A stretch of 64,000 nucleotides of DNA, from the NCBI GenBank assembly GCA_963813525.1, contig CAWEZI010000005.1, positions 1,984,001 to 2,048,000 of the forward strand, read 5' to 3'. A program made the position numbers and the translations under genes. Shown piece after piece: positions 34,735 through 44,414 of the stretch. Position 1 is the stretch's first letter. The number at the start of each line of letters is the position of its first letter. A model generated the notes under the pieces. It was not told the DNA's origin and did not search any database. It was given only the letters and a program-made list of their open reading frames with translations. This stretch comes from Bog-756 sp963813525 (GTDB taxonomy: Bacteria > Actinomycetota > Acidimicrobiia > Acidimicrobiales > RAAP-2).

Positions 34735-36291
34735 GTGCTTGGCATCTGCCAGTGTGGCCCGTTCGAGTTAGCGACCGAGTCAGCCTTTCGCACTCGAACG
34801 GAGCTTTCCATCCTTAATTTTCTCGATCTCGGGGTCGACGCGAGCGTCGTCGGCCGCCTCGAGGCTCTCGGTATCAAAGAACCGCTGCCGGTCCAGGCAG
34901 CTACCATTCCCGACGCCCTGGCCGGCAAAGACATCTACGGGCAGGCACCCACCGGCTCGGGCAAGACCCTCGCTTTCGGTCTCCCCTTGTTGGCATCGTC
35001 CTCAGGGGCGGCACCCGGTCGCCCCCGGGCCCTGGTTCTGGTGCCCACCCGCGAGCTCGCCGACCAGGTCTGCGGCGTTCTGTGCTCGCTGCTCGGCAAA
35101 CGGTCACATCGGGTGGTGGCTGTGTTCGGCGGGAGCAGCTACACCACCCAGCGTCGAGCCCTCCAACGAGGTGTCGACATCGTCGTCGCCTGTCCGGGAC
35201 GTCTGGAGGACCTGATAGCCAGGGGCACTGTCGACCTCAGCGATGTGCGGACCGTGGTACTCGATGAAGCCGACCGGATGGTCGACATGGGCTTCGTCAA
35301 GCCGGTCTACCGCTTGATCGATCAAACGACAGCGGACCGCCAGCTTCTGATGTTCTCGGCCACCGACGGCAAAGCCGTCGAGGCCATCAGCCGCCGGTAC
35401 CAGAACCACCCGACCCGGTACCAGGTCGAAGCGGAGCCGAACCTGTCGTCAGAGGTCACCCATCTCTTCTGGCGGGCACCGCGACCGGAACGGGTCAAGA
35501 TCACTGCCCAGCTGATCGCCCAGCACGGCCGGGCCTTCGTGTTCTGTCGGACCAAGCAGTCCGCCGACCGGGTGGCCCGCCAACTTCGGGCCGCCGGGGT
35601 GGATGCCACCCCGATCCACGGCAATCGGAGCCAGCCCCAACGAGCCCGTGCCCTGGCCGCCTTCGCCAGCAGCCGGACCCGCGCCCTGGTGGGCACCGAT
35701 GTCGTGGCCCGCGGCATCCACATCGACGATGTCCCGTGCGTCGTGCACTTCGATCCGCCTGCCGACGCCGAAACCTACGTCCACCGGTCGGGACGGACCG
35801 GACGTGTGGGGAACACCGGCACCGTGGTGTCGTTGGTCCCCGACGAATCCCGTGACGACGTACGCGCGCTGCAGCGGGTGCTGGGTTTTCCCCGTACCCT
35901 GACCATCCCCTTTCAGGACGGGCCAACGGCTTCCTCGCCGAGCAGGCAGGACGGCCCACCGGCCGTCGAGCCGAGGAAGCCGGATGGCCCACCGACCGCC
36001 AAGTCGAAGAAGCGGGACGGCCCGGGGTCGTCACGGGCGACCGGGCGGGACGGTCGAACCGCGGCAGGCCGGGTGACCGGCACGGTCAAGTTCTTCGACT
36101 CGCGCCGCGGCTACGGGTTCCTGTCGCGACCAGACGGAGACGATGTGTTCGTCCACCAGTCGCGGGTCAGCGGGATCGGTGATGGCCGCGCCAGCCTGGC
36201 CAAAGGTGAACAGGTCTCTTTCCAACTGGCCACGGGTCGGCGTGGCGACGAAGCCCACGACGTGGTTATAGCCGGCCGCAGGGCCTCGTGA
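34735..36291 (+). CDS. DEAD-box RNA helicase fused to a cold-shock domain
   Basis: 518 aa. The helicase core (about 30-390) has motif I QAPTGSGKT, PTRELA, motif II DEAD in VVLDEADRMVDMGF, SAT, and motif VI HRSGRTGR. A basic, repetitive linker (about 395-440, with several (R/K)xDGPP units) leads to a C-terminal cold-shock domain (about 445-510) with RNP1 GYGFLS and RNP2 DVFVHQS. The fusion should unwind structured mRNA at low temperature. The GTG start is poorly supported by a ribosome-binding site (GGAGGGGG is 11-plus bases away) and the transcript may be nearly leaderless. Its stop overlaps the next desaturase start. Confidence 0.9.
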   Translation: MLGICQCGPFELATESAFRTRTELSILNFLDLGVDASVVGRLEALGIKEPLPVQAATIPDALAGKDIYGQAPTGSGKTLAFGLPLLASSSGAAPGRPRALVLVPTRELADQVCGVLCSLLGKRSHRVVAVFGGSSYTTQRRALQRGVDIVVACPGRLEDLIARGTVDLSDVRTVVLDEADRMVDMGFVKPVYRLIDQTTADRQLLMFSATDGKAVEAISRRYQNHPTRYQVEAEPNLSSEVTHLFWRAPRPERVKITAQLIAQHGRAFVFCRTKQSADRVARQLRAAGVDATPIHGNRSQPQRARALAAFASSRTRALVGTDVVARGIHIDDVPCVVHFDPPADAETYVHRSGRTGRVGNTGTVVSLVPDESRDDVRALQRVLGFPRTLTIPFQDGPTASSPSRQDGPPAVEPRKPDGPPTAKSKKRDGPGSSRATGRDGRTAAGRVTGTVKFFDSRRGYGFLSRPDGDDVFVHQSRVSGIGDGRASLAKGEQVSFQLATGRRGDEAHDVVIAGRRAS

Positions 36292-37289
36292 CCACCAGCG
36301 CCGCAGCAGCCACCACGAGCCCAGCTACACCGGTAGCACCCTCTGCACCGCCCCCCTCGCCCCTCTGGCACGAACGATTGGTGACCCTGGTCATCGTGAT
36401 CGCTCCCGTGGTTGGCCTGATCTGGGCGGCCGAACGCTTCTGGCACCACGGCATCGGCTGGTTCGACCTGGGTCTCGGGGCAGCCCTCTATCTGGTCACC
36501 GGATTCGGGCTCTCGCTCGGATTCCACCGCCTCTTCACCCACCGGAGCTTCAGGGCTCGCCGTTGGCTCCGCATCTCACTGGGCGTCGCCGGGTCGATGG
36601 CGGTGGAAGGGTCTTTGATCAGCTGGGTCTCCCACCACCGCCGCCATCACGTCTACGCCGATCGAGTCGGCGATCCCCATTCGCCGCACACGTGCGCCAA
36701 CGGTCCCTTCCGTCGCCTACGCGGTCTGAGCCATGCCCACGTGGGATGGCTCTTCTCCGGAGCCCAGTCGGATCCCGCCCACTGGAGCAGTGATCTGCTG
36801 GCCGATCATGATGTCTGCACCATTTCGCGGCTCACCCCTCTGTGGATGGCTCTTTCGCTCGTACTTCCTTTTGGGATCGGCTGGGCGGTAACCCAGTCGC
36901 TGACCGGGGCGCTTCTGGCCCTCCTGTGGGCGGGCGCAGTGCGCATCGCCCTGCTCCATCATGTGACGTGGAGCGTCAACTCATTGGGTCACATGTTCGG
37001 GAATCATCCGTACCGGTCCTCGGATCACAGCGGAAACATCCGGCTGCTGGCCCTGTTCAGTTTCGGTGACTCCTGGCACAACTCGCATCATGCCTTTCCG
37101 GTCTATGCCCGACACGGATGCGACCGCCATCAACTCGACCCCTCCGCCTCCCTACTACGAGGCTTCGAGCGTCTGGGATGGGCGACGGATGTCCGGTGGC
37201 CCGTCCCCGAGCGGCTGGTACGAAGGTTGGCGTCGACCGTTCAGAAGCCGTTGTCACCCGCCCCGATCGGTTCAGGGGGCACCCATTGA
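36288..37289 (+). CDS. Acyl-CoA delta-9-type desaturase
   Basis: 333 aa. His boxes of the stearoyl-CoA desaturase type are present: HRLFTH (about 85-90), HRRHH (about 122-126) and HNSHH (about 265-269). Helices near 30-75 and 180-230 complete the membrane fold. It differs from the first desaturase in all three boxes, so the two probably act at different positions or on different acyl carriers. The GTG overlaps the stop of the helicase gene (GTGA), so they are translationally coupled; this strengthens a shared cold or fluidity response. Confidence 0.92.
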   Translation: MTTSAAAATTSPATPVAPSAPPPSPLWHERLVTLVIVIAPVVGLIWAAERFWHHGIGWFDLGLGAALYLVTGFGLSLGFHRLFTHRSFRARRWLRISLGVAGSMAVEGSLISWVSHHRRHHVYADRVGDPHSPHTCANGPFRRLRGLSHAHVGWLFSGAQSDPAHWSSDLLADHDVCTISRLTPLWMALSLVLPFGIGWAVTQSLTGALLALLWAGAVRIALLHHVTWSVNSLGHMFGNHPYRSSDHSGNIRLLALFSFGDSWHNSHHAFPVYARHGCDRHQLDPSASLLRGFERLGWATDVRWPVPERLVRRLASTVQKPLSPAPIGSGGTH

Positions 37290-37555
37290 CCAAGTCACGG
37301 ACGACCTCGGGCAAGCGCCAGCGCCAACAACAGCAGCGGGAGAAGGCGCAGGCCAAGGTGGAGCGGAAGGCGGCCCGGCAGGCCTCGGAACCCGAGGAGC
37401 TGACACAACCGGTCGAGTCGAGCGAGCTCGAGCTCATGGAGCAGCTCGCCGTGCTTCATCGCGCGATCGAAGCGGGCGACCTGTCCTATCAGGAGTTCGA
37501 GGAACGACGCGAGCACATCCGCCAGCAGCTCGAGCAGCTCGATCCACAGAAGTGA
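37286..37555 (+). CDS. Small SHOCT-like coiled-coil protein
   Basis: 89 aa. A very basic, Gln-rich N-terminal half (GKRQRQQQQREKAQAKVERK) is followed by an acidic linker and a C-terminal helix (LHRAIEAGDLSYQEFEERRE) resembling the SHOCT short-domain pattern. The TTG start overlaps the desaturase stop (TTGA) and has AGGGGG six bases upstream, so translation is well supported. The basic half could bind RNA or the membrane surface. No function is known; its position suggests a regulator or accessory of the operon. Confidence 0.65.
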   Translation: MTKSRTTSGKRQRQQQQREKAQAKVERKAARQASEPEELTQPVESSELELMEQLAVLHRAIEAGDLSYQEFEERREHIRQQLEQLDPQK

Positions 37556-37594
37556 TGATGACACCGCCACTCCCGACACGACAGAAGGGTCACC

Positions 37595-37957
37595 ATGCCT
37601 AGGCGCCAGCCCGACAAGGGACAGGACAGCCGCGCCCCTCGCCCGGAACGGACCAAGCCCGAACGGCGTATGCCCGTGCGCCAGGTCGAGGAGGAGGCCC
37701 TCCAGCTCCGGCAGTCCGGCGCCTCCTATTCGGCCATCGCCCGTCGGCTCGAACTGCGACGGGCCACCGATGCCCACAGCGCCTTCATTCGGGCGGTGCG
37801 CACCCGCGACGGTGAGGAACAGCAACGGTTGGTGGCCGACGAGAACATGCGGATCGACCAGCTCGAGCTGCGCATCCGGGAACGTGATGCGGGCCAGCCG
37901 GACAAGGTCGAACGCCGACTGCTGGCCGCCGCCAGCCTCCGTTCCGCTCTCCCTTAG
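37595..37957 (+). CDS. Small helix-turn-helix-like protein
   Basis: 120 aa. After a basic N-terminal 35 residues, ALQLRQSGASYSAIARRLEL has the spacing of a Hin/Sigma70-region-4-type helix-turn-helix. The C-terminal half is helical and charged (RIDQLELRIRERDAGQPDKV). A clear AGAAGGG ribosome-binding site precedes the ATG. It ends the desaturase/helicase group, so a DNA-binding regulator of that operon is possible, but the similarity is to short HTH motifs only. Confidence 0.55.
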   Translation: MPRRQPDKGQDSRAPRPERTKPERRMPVRQVEEEALQLRQSGASYSAIARRLELRRATDAHSAFIRAVRTRDGEEQQRLVADENMRIDQLELRIRERDAGQPDKVERRLLAAASLRSALP

Positions 37958-37982
37958 CCAGCGCTGAACACCACGCGGTGGC

Positions 37983-40900
37983 TCAGTGCCTGGCGTAGGT
38001 GAACATGGCGACGGTGGAGGGAGGCGAGTAGCCAGACCCGTCCATGATGCTGGCCAAGGTCTCCACGCGAATGGCGACGGTGGTCCCCGGTTTGCCGGGA
38101 GGAGCGACGACATCGATGATCGAAGGGTTTCCACCGTCGTCGGTGTCGGGGGGGTTGGAGAACACGGTTGCCGTCTTTGAACCGAAACGGACACCGCGCA
38201 CGAACCCGAGATCGGTGCCGTGCAGGATGACCTCCGTTCCACCACCGGGCGGTCCGCCCTTCGGGCGCAACGAGGAGAGGGTGGGGTCACCCGGGGCGTA
38301 GTAGGTGAAGGTATCGACGGCCGGATCGGCAGACGAGCATCCGGTCGGTGAGCAGACCTCCACATCGTCCACGCCCACCGGCGACGGGGGAGTGACGAAC
38401 CGCAGCGTCGAGCCGTGCAGGGAGAGGGTGGTGGTGAAGACCTCCGACGGGCCAGCCGGTGTCTGATCGAAGAGGTCCACGCTGGTGGCGGCGCCGAAGT
38501 CAACGCCGGTGATGGTGAGCGTCGTCCCGCCGGTGGTCGGTCCGGCCGAGCGCCGAGTGCCTCCTTTCAACCCGGTAACCGTCGGAATCGGGGCGTAGAC
38601 GACTTGGGCGACTGTGCTGGGTGGCGTCCCCGATGCCAGATCACCGATGTTGGCACTGGCCAGTGTCTGCACGGTGAGCGGCAGGGTCAGGGGCAGGGTG
38701 GCGCCGGGTGGAGCGGTGGGAGCGTCGAAGGTGAGCTGGTCGGGGCTGATCGATGTCAGGTCGGGACCGGGAGAAACGGCAGAACCGGTAGAAGACGAGG
38801 CGTTGGTCCACGTACCGACGTTGGTCCACAGGTACCCGAGGATGTCGAAGCCGGAGCCGTCCACAGTGACCTCGGAATGGCTCTTTGCGCCGATGTACTG
38901 CTGCCCATCCGCACCGACCTGGGCGGTCACCGAGGTGATCACCGGGTTAGCCAGGTAGTCGTACTCGGTGGCCGCCGCTGCCGTCTCGCAGTCGCACCCG
39001 GCGGGGGCGGGAAAGTATCCGTTGGCATCCGCCGCGTACTTCCCCTGGTAAGGGGGGAGGATGGGTGACGGCGTGCTCGAACCACCGGGGCCGACCACCA
39101 CCACCTCGACCTGACAGACGTCAGTGGTCGGATCGGTCGGGGTGGCGCACCGGGTGGCCGCCGACTCGGCCGGGGCGGTGGCCGTCATCTCGTCGTCCGA
39201 GATGACCAGGAAGGTCGGGGCCGGCACCGAGCCGAAGGTGACCTGGCTGGCCCCGGTGAATCCCGAGCCGTGGAGGGTTACCGTTCCGCCCGACGCGGGC
39301 CCGCCGGTCGGCCCGACCGACAATACGACCGGCACCGGTTGGGTTCCCGAAGTGGCCACGTAGCGGAGCAGGCTGTGGGCATCCGGTTGACTGCTCGCTC
39401 CGCCCACCAGGGTGACCACTACCTGGTAGTCACCGGCCCCGCTTCCACCGCTGCCGTGCGGAGCCAAGCGGGACCCCGGCGGTACCTTTACGGTCAGTGT
39501 CTTGGCGTTGACCACCTGGACCGGACTGGTCTTGCCGGTGCTCGCCGGCAGTCGTACCCCTCCCACGGTGACCGAAGCCACCAGGGGCCGGCCGTGAGCG
39601 GCGAAGCCGGATCCGTGAACGGTCACCACCGGAGCGGACCGCCCTTTGCCGCCGACCACCGGAACGGTGCTCGGGTCGAGGGCACTGACCGCGGGGGGAC
39701 CGGGGTCCCCTGCTAGAGAGCACAGGGCTGCGGCCAACCCGGCCGTTCCGTTAGGACCGGTCCAGCGGGGTGTCCCGAGCCCGCTGGCCATGTCGTAGCC
39801 CACCGTGGCCGGATAGAGCCCATCCGTTCCGGCAACGATGCTGTTGGTACCGGTGGTGATGTCGTTGAACGAGGCGGCGTAGGTGCCGGGGTTGCTGGCC
39901 ACCGCGTAGAGCAGAGGGAGGGCGAAACCGAGCCGGCTGCCGGTCGGCTGCCCCCCTCTACAGGCCATGGTCGACTCGGTGTCGATCAACATGGCGGCCC
40001 ACAACGGCGCCGCCGACGAGGTCCCACCGGCGGACGTCCACTGCCCGTTGTAGAACACAGTGATGGCACCGGCGACCGGGTCGGCGGCCGCGCTCACGTC
40101 GGGTACCTCCCGACAGCTAGCCGCTTGTCGGGCACAGAATTGGGCGCTGGGGCGATCCTCGGCAGCGGCAACCACCGTCGGATTGGCGAATCCGGGCACA
40201 CCACTGTCGACCTGCCAGGGGGGTGCCTCCCATGACTTCGAGATACCGCCGCCCCCGCCTCCTCCGAACGGGCCGTCGTTCCACACCGATTCCACCGGGG
40301 TCGACCCCGACGACACGGAGGTGCCGCCGACCCCGAGCACGAAGGGCTGACTGGCCGGATCATCGACGGACAGGGACGGCGGTACGGCGCGGTTGAATTT
40401 CACCCCACAGTCACTGGACCCATCGTCGCCGGCTGCCGACACCACCGTCTGTCCCTGGGCAGCGGCCTGTTCGAACAGGATGTTCTCGATGGCCTGGACG
40501 CCCGGCTCATCCGACTGCATGTCTGTTTCGCACAGTCCGACGCTGGTGGAGATCACCGAGGCCGAATCATCGTCGATGATCCGGCTGAACTCGTCGAGCG
40601 ATCCGGCGGTGGTGTTGGGCGCTTCGTAGACGTCGATCTGAGCGCCGGGGGCCAGCGCGGACACGTTCTCGATGTCGAGCGCGGCCTCGCCCATCACTCC
40701 GATTCCGGCCGGTTGGCCGCCGTCCACAGGGATGACGTGCAGGCGGCCGGACATGGCCGTCGCCTCGGTGGCACCGAAGTAGCAGGTGTCGAAGGCGGCG
40801 ATATCCGACGGTGAGAACGGCTCGAGCTCGTAGACGGCGATGGTCTGGCCGTTGCCGTCCGCCCCGGACTGGTAGAGGCCGTCGGCGCCGTAGAGGGCGG

Positions 40901-41696
40901 CGAGGGCGTCGTCGGTGAAGATCCCGGAACCGGCGTCCGCCTGGGCTGCGGCGCAGGCGTGGGGCGCGAGCTGTGCTGAACCGGTTCCCGTCTGGGAGTG
41001 GTCGGCCCCGGCTGAATGGGTCACGACCGACCGATCGTCCAGCGATATCGGCCCTCTCTGGGTCAGGTCGTCCAGGCCGACCACGCTGGTCACCGAACCC
41101 GCCACCGAGCGCGGCAACCGTGCAGGAGCAGCGGCCCGGCGCCCGGTGGTGCCGTCGGCCAGTCGCACCTTGGACAGACGGGTGTGGAAGAAATGCTCGA
41201 GCTGACCGGCCGTGCCCCTCACCGTCAGGAAGAGACCGTCGACCGAGGTCGGAGCCACCGACAGGCCGGCCTTGCCGGCCAGTGTGCGCAGGTCGGCGGC
41301 GCCTGTCGGACTGCCTCCGAATCGCTGGGCGAAGGTGCCCCGGGCCAGTCGTCCACCGCCCGCCGCCCCCCCCGCCGACACCTGGTCAGCCAGGTCGGAC
41401 AGGGCGCCCAGGTGGCGGGGCCGCAGCACGACGTCGACGCTCAGCCGTTGGGTCGGGTCCACCGATCCCTCCGACACGGCCCCGGCCGGCAGGGCGGCAG
41501 AGGAGCCGACGGCAACCAGTTGCGAAGGGGCAGCTTGCGATCCCACCGGATGCGATGCCACCGCCTGCGATCCCACAGGTTGTGATGCCACCGCGGCCAC
41601 AGGCACCGATGCCGGCTGTTTGGCGGTGGAGGCGACCAGCGCAATCGTGGAAAGCACGGCCACAACGACGACCCCCGCCCGGATGAGGTTCCTCAC
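37983..41696 (-). CDS. Secreted S53 (kumamolisin/sedolisin) peptidase with IPT/TIG domains
   Basis: 1237 aa. A signal segment (VVVVAVLSTIALVAS) and a short Val/Ser/Gln repeat stretch precede the activation prodomain (about 85-215). The catalytic domain follows with Glu337 and Asp341 in GEAALDIE and Ser560 in SAGGTSSAAP; VVSAAGDDGSSDCG supplies the oxyanion Asp. These match the Ser-Glu-Asp triad of sedolisins, acid-acting self-processed endopeptidases. From about 670 on there are several IPT/TIG Ig-like domains (PVVLSVGPTGGPASGGTVTL, TLSSLRPKGGPPGGGTEVIL). It is probably a secreted acid protease tethered or bound to surfaces. The start is GTG; acid activity fits Acidimicrobiia habitats but is inferred. 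Confidence 0.9.
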   Translation of the reverse strand: MRNLIRAGVVVVAVLSTIALVASTAKQPASVPVAAVASQPVGSQAVASHPVGSQAAPSQLVAVGSSAALPAGAVSEGSVDPTQRLSVDVVLRPRHLGALSDLADQVSAGGAAGGGRLARGTFAQRFGGSPTGAADLRTLAGKAGLSVAPTSVDGLFLTVRGTAGQLEHFFHTRLSKVRLADGTTGRRAAAPARLPRSVAGSVTSVVGLDDLTQRGPISLDDRSVVTHSAGADHSQTGTGSAQLAPHACAAAQADAGSGIFTDDALAALYGADGLYQSGADGNGQTIAVYELEPFSPSDIAAFDTCYFGATEATAMSGRLHVIPVDGGQPAGIGVMGEAALDIENVSALAPGAQIDVYEAPNTTAGSLDEFSRIIDDDSASVISTSVGLCETDMQSDEPGVQAIENILFEQAAAQGQTVVSAAGDDGSSDCGVKFNRAVPPSLSVDDPASQPFVLGVGGTSVSSGSTPVESVWNDGPFGGGGGGGISKSWEAPPWQVDSGVPGFANPTVVAAAEDRPSAQFCARQAASCREVPDVSAAADPVAGAITVFYNGQWTSAGGTSSAAPLWAAMLIDTESTMACRGGQPTGSRLGFALPLLYAVASNPGTYAASFNDITTGTNSIVAGTDGLYPATVGYDMASGLGTPRWTGPNGTAGLAAALCSLAGDPGPPAVSALDPSTVPVVGGKGRSAPVVTVHGSGFAAHGRPLVASVTVGGVRLPASTGKTSPVQVVNAKTLTVKVPPGSRLAPHGSGGSGAGDYQVVVTLVGGASSQPDAHSLLRYVATSGTQPVPVVLSVGPTGGPASGGTVTLHGSGFTGASQVTFGSVPAPTFLVISDDEMTATAPAESAATRCATPTDPTTDVCQVEVVVVGPGGSSTPSPILPPYQGKYAADANGYFPAPAGCDCETAAAATEYDYLANPVITSVTAQVGADGQQYIGAKSHSEVTVDGSGFDILGYLWTNVGTWTNASSSTGSAVSPGPDLTSISPDQLTFDAPTAPPGATLPLTLPLTVQTLASANIGDLASGTPPSTVAQVVYAPIPTVTGLKGGTRRSAGPTTGGTTLTITGVDFGAATSVDLFDQTPAGPSEVFTTTLSLHGSTLRFVTPPSPVGVDDVEVCSPTGCSSADPAVDTFTYYAPGDPTLSSLRPKGGPPGGGTEVILHGTDLGFVRGVRFGSKTATVFSNPPDTDDGGNPSIIDVVAPPGKPGTTVAIRVETLASIMDGSGYSPPSTVAMFTYARH

Positions 41697-41929
41697 GTCA
41701 TACCCCGCCAGTCCACATGCGACTTCCCCCCGTCAGCCACCCCCAAGCCTAAGCCAACCATGTGGGCATGTCACATCGCTGACCAGGTCGGCTACCGGTC
41801 GGGTGGGGGGGTGGCGGGTGGCGGGAAGGTCGCTCTGCCCGCTATGGACATCCGACGGAGAGGTCTTCTAGGCTCATACCTCGCGGGGCAGGGGTTTTGG
41901 CGCCCCTCCTCTGGGGGGAAGGTACGAAA

Positions 41930-44386
41930 GTGATCGACGGGATCCGTCACGGTCCGGTGGTATCCAGAAGCAGGGCCGCGGCCCTTTGGCGTGCCGCAGG
42001 GGCGCAGGTTGCCTGTGGGCTGGCCCTGGTGGCGGCGACAACGGTGGCCACCATTCCTCTGGCCACGTCGGCTGGCGCCTCGGGTCCCACCATTACGGCG
42101 GTCACCTTCAGCGGCACTCCCACCTCGCCCTCCATCACCTACTGGGGATCGGGCTTCGGCACCGAATCCGACCTCGGGGCGGCGTCGCCGGCCGCCTGCG
42201 GCTACAGCGGTTCGAACTATCAGAACAACATCGATTTCTCGGACAACGGCTGGACAGCAGGCGTCGGCTCGGGCGGGGGCGGTGACTGTGTCGGTCTGAT
42301 CATCTCGTCGTACTCCGACAGCCAGATCACCTTCACCCTGGGGTCGGGATACACCCTGGCCGGCGAGTACGATCCCGTCGAAAACGGCAACGCCTACTCG
42401 GCGCAGGTACTGGGGGCCACCTTCAGCGGGACCGTCCACTACCCGTCCACGACGACGGACAACGGCCCCTTTGCCTACGTGACCGACGCCACTGCGGGCA
42501 CGGTGAGCGTCGTCGATACCACCACCCAGACCGTGGTCGGCAACCCGATTACCGTCGGGACCACCCCCGAGAGCGTGGTGGTCACACCCGATGGGGCCGA
42601 CGTCTTCGTGGCCAACGGCGGCTCGGGAACGATTTCGGAGATCGCCACAAATACCAACGCGGTGGTCGACACCATCACCCTGTCAGGGGTCACACGCCTG
42701 GCCCTGGCCCCGGGAGGCGCCACCCTTTACGCCATCGCCGGCGGCTCGCTCTATCCGATCGACCTGGCCACCGACACGGTCGGCTCGTCCATCCCCGGCG
42801 TGTCGGGTGGAAGCAACCTGGCCATCACCCCGGACGGCACCAAAGCCTTCGTGGCCACCGGCAACACGGTGGTTCCGGTCGACCTGGTCAACGACACGGC
42901 AGGCAGTGCCATCACCACCGGTCTTTTCACCGGCCCCTTCCAACTCGCTATGTCCCCGAGCGGCGCCACGGTATACGTGGAAGGTTTCGGGTCACCCCCC
43001 TACGAGACCGTCATCCCCATCTCGGTGGCCACCGACACCACCGGGTCGGCCCTCGACGCCTGTCACTACGACTCGGGTGGACAATTCGCCATCTCGCCCG
43101 ACGGATCGACCCTGTGGGTGGCCTGCAACGGGTCCGGTTCGATCGAGGAGATCGACGCGGCCACCTCGACCGACGTCGGGACCTTCACCCTGGGCGAGGG
43201 CGCCTCCGATGACACGGGCGGTGTCACCGTTTCGCCCGACGGGGGAACCGTCTACACCGTGGACACCACCGCCCAGAACGTCGTCCCCTTCGATGTGACC
43301 AGCCTGGTGGCCGATGTTCCCATCGCCACCGACTCGGCCAGCGGTTCGGACACGCTGGGCATCACGCCGGACCTGGGCCCTTCGGCTGCCCTGTCGGCCA
43401 CCACCTCGGGGATGACCACCACCTTCGACGCCTCGGCCTCGGTGCCGGACACCTCGCCCATCGTCTCCTACAGCTGGAACTTCGGTGACTCCGACACCGA
43501 CGTGACGACCACCTCGAGCGTCGCCCACACCTACGCATCCAACGGGAACTACATGGCTTCGGTGACGGAGACCGACGCCGCCGGCGCATCCACCACTCAG
43601 GACTACACCGGCCAGACGGCCAGCCTCGAGGGCTCTGGGGCCGCCGAGGCGTCGGCTGCGGTGGAGATCGCCACTACCGATTGTGACGATCAAACCACCT
43701 GCGGAGCAGAGGTGGTCAGTCCGGGCACGGCCAATTCGCCACAGCAGACAGTGACTGTGGACGAGGGGGCTCCGGGCTCCTCGTCCCAATCGTTGTCGGT
43801 GACATCGGGTCCCGGTGATCTGGCCTGCAAGGGCAACCACTTCATGGCTCTGGATGGGGTGACTTCCTATGACTCGACCTACACCCCGACCGGGAACGTC
43901 ACTGTGACCGACGTCATCGCCGTCCGTTCCGCTCGAGGAATCCAGATCTGCTTCGAAGGCCCCGCCCCTCCCCCGAAATACCTCAAGAAGTGCAAGACGA
44001 TGCCCGTGGCTCCGTGCGAGACGCTGACTACGGTGCCGGGCGGGGTGGAGGCCACCATCTTGGTGCCGGCCGGCGACCCCCGGTTCCGTGTCGACGGGGT
44101 GGAGACCCTGACCGAGGCCCCCAGCTCGGTGTCCTCCAAGGGGGTGGTCGGGAAGACCATCTCCGTCAAGGGCAGCGAGCTGCTCGGTCCCCAGGGCTCC
44201 AGCGAGCCCGCCGTCGCCTTCACCTCGGTCAGTGGTTCGACCCTCCTGGCCAAGATCGCGTCGTACAGCGCCACCACGATCGTGGTCGACGTTCCGTCGG
44301 GGGCCGCCACCGGCCCCATCTCCGTGGCCTGGCCGAACGAGACGGTGGTGAGCGACGGGTCGGTCAAGATCTCCTCACCGAAGTAA
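41930..44386 (+). CDS. Secreted beta-propeller/PKD surface protein
   Basis: 818 aa from GTG 41930 (GGGGGGAAGG seven bases upstream). The signal peptide is LVAATTVATIPLATSAGAS. An IPT-like segment (about 50-165) is followed by a YVTN-type beta-propeller of about seven blades (about 175-480; FAYVTDATAGTVSVVDTTTQ, VVVTPDGADVFVANGGSGTI). A PKD domain follows (about 490-570, SYSWNFGDSDTDVTTTSSVA), then Cys-containing and beta-rich C-terminal parts. Such proteins bind matrices or partners; no enzyme motif is seen. It is divergent from the S53 peptidase, and both share IPT-like modules, so they may act together at the cell surface. Confidence 0.8.
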   Translation: MIDGIRHGPVVSRSRAAALWRAAGAQVACGLALVAATTVATIPLATSAGASGPTITAVTFSGTPTSPSITYWGSGFGTESDLGAASPAACGYSGSNYQNNIDFSDNGWTAGVGSGGGGDCVGLIISSYSDSQITFTLGSGYTLAGEYDPVENGNAYSAQVLGATFSGTVHYPSTTTDNGPFAYVTDATAGTVSVVDTTTQTVVGNPITVGTTPESVVVTPDGADVFVANGGSGTISEIATNTNAVVDTITLSGVTRLALAPGGATLYAIAGGSLYPIDLATDTVGSSIPGVSGGSNLAITPDGTKAFVATGNTVVPVDLVNDTAGSAITTGLFTGPFQLAMSPSGATVYVEGFGSPPYETVIPISVATDTTGSALDACHYDSGGQFAISPDGSTLWVACNGSGSIEEIDAATSTDVGTFTLGEGASDDTGGVTVSPDGGTVYTVDTTAQNVVPFDVTSLVADVPIATDSASGSDTLGITPDLGPSAALSATTSGMTTTFDASASVPDTSPIVSYSWNFGDSDTDVTTTSSVAHTYASNGNYMASVTETDAAGASTTQDYTGQTASLEGSGAAEASAAVEIATTDCDDQTTCGAEVVSPGTANSPQQTVTVDEGAPGSSSQSLSVTSGPGDLACKGNHFMALDGVTSYDSTYTPTGNVTVTDVIAVRSARGIQICFEGPAPPPKYLKKCKTMPVAPCETLTTVPGGVEATILVPAGDPRFRVDGVETLTEAPSSVSSKGVVGKTISVKGSELLGPQGSSEPAVAFTSVSGSTLLAKIASYSATTIVVDVPSGAATGPISVAWPNETVVSDGSVKISSPK

Positions 44387-44414
44387 CGCCGCGAGGCCGG
44401 CTCAGCGGAGTCGG

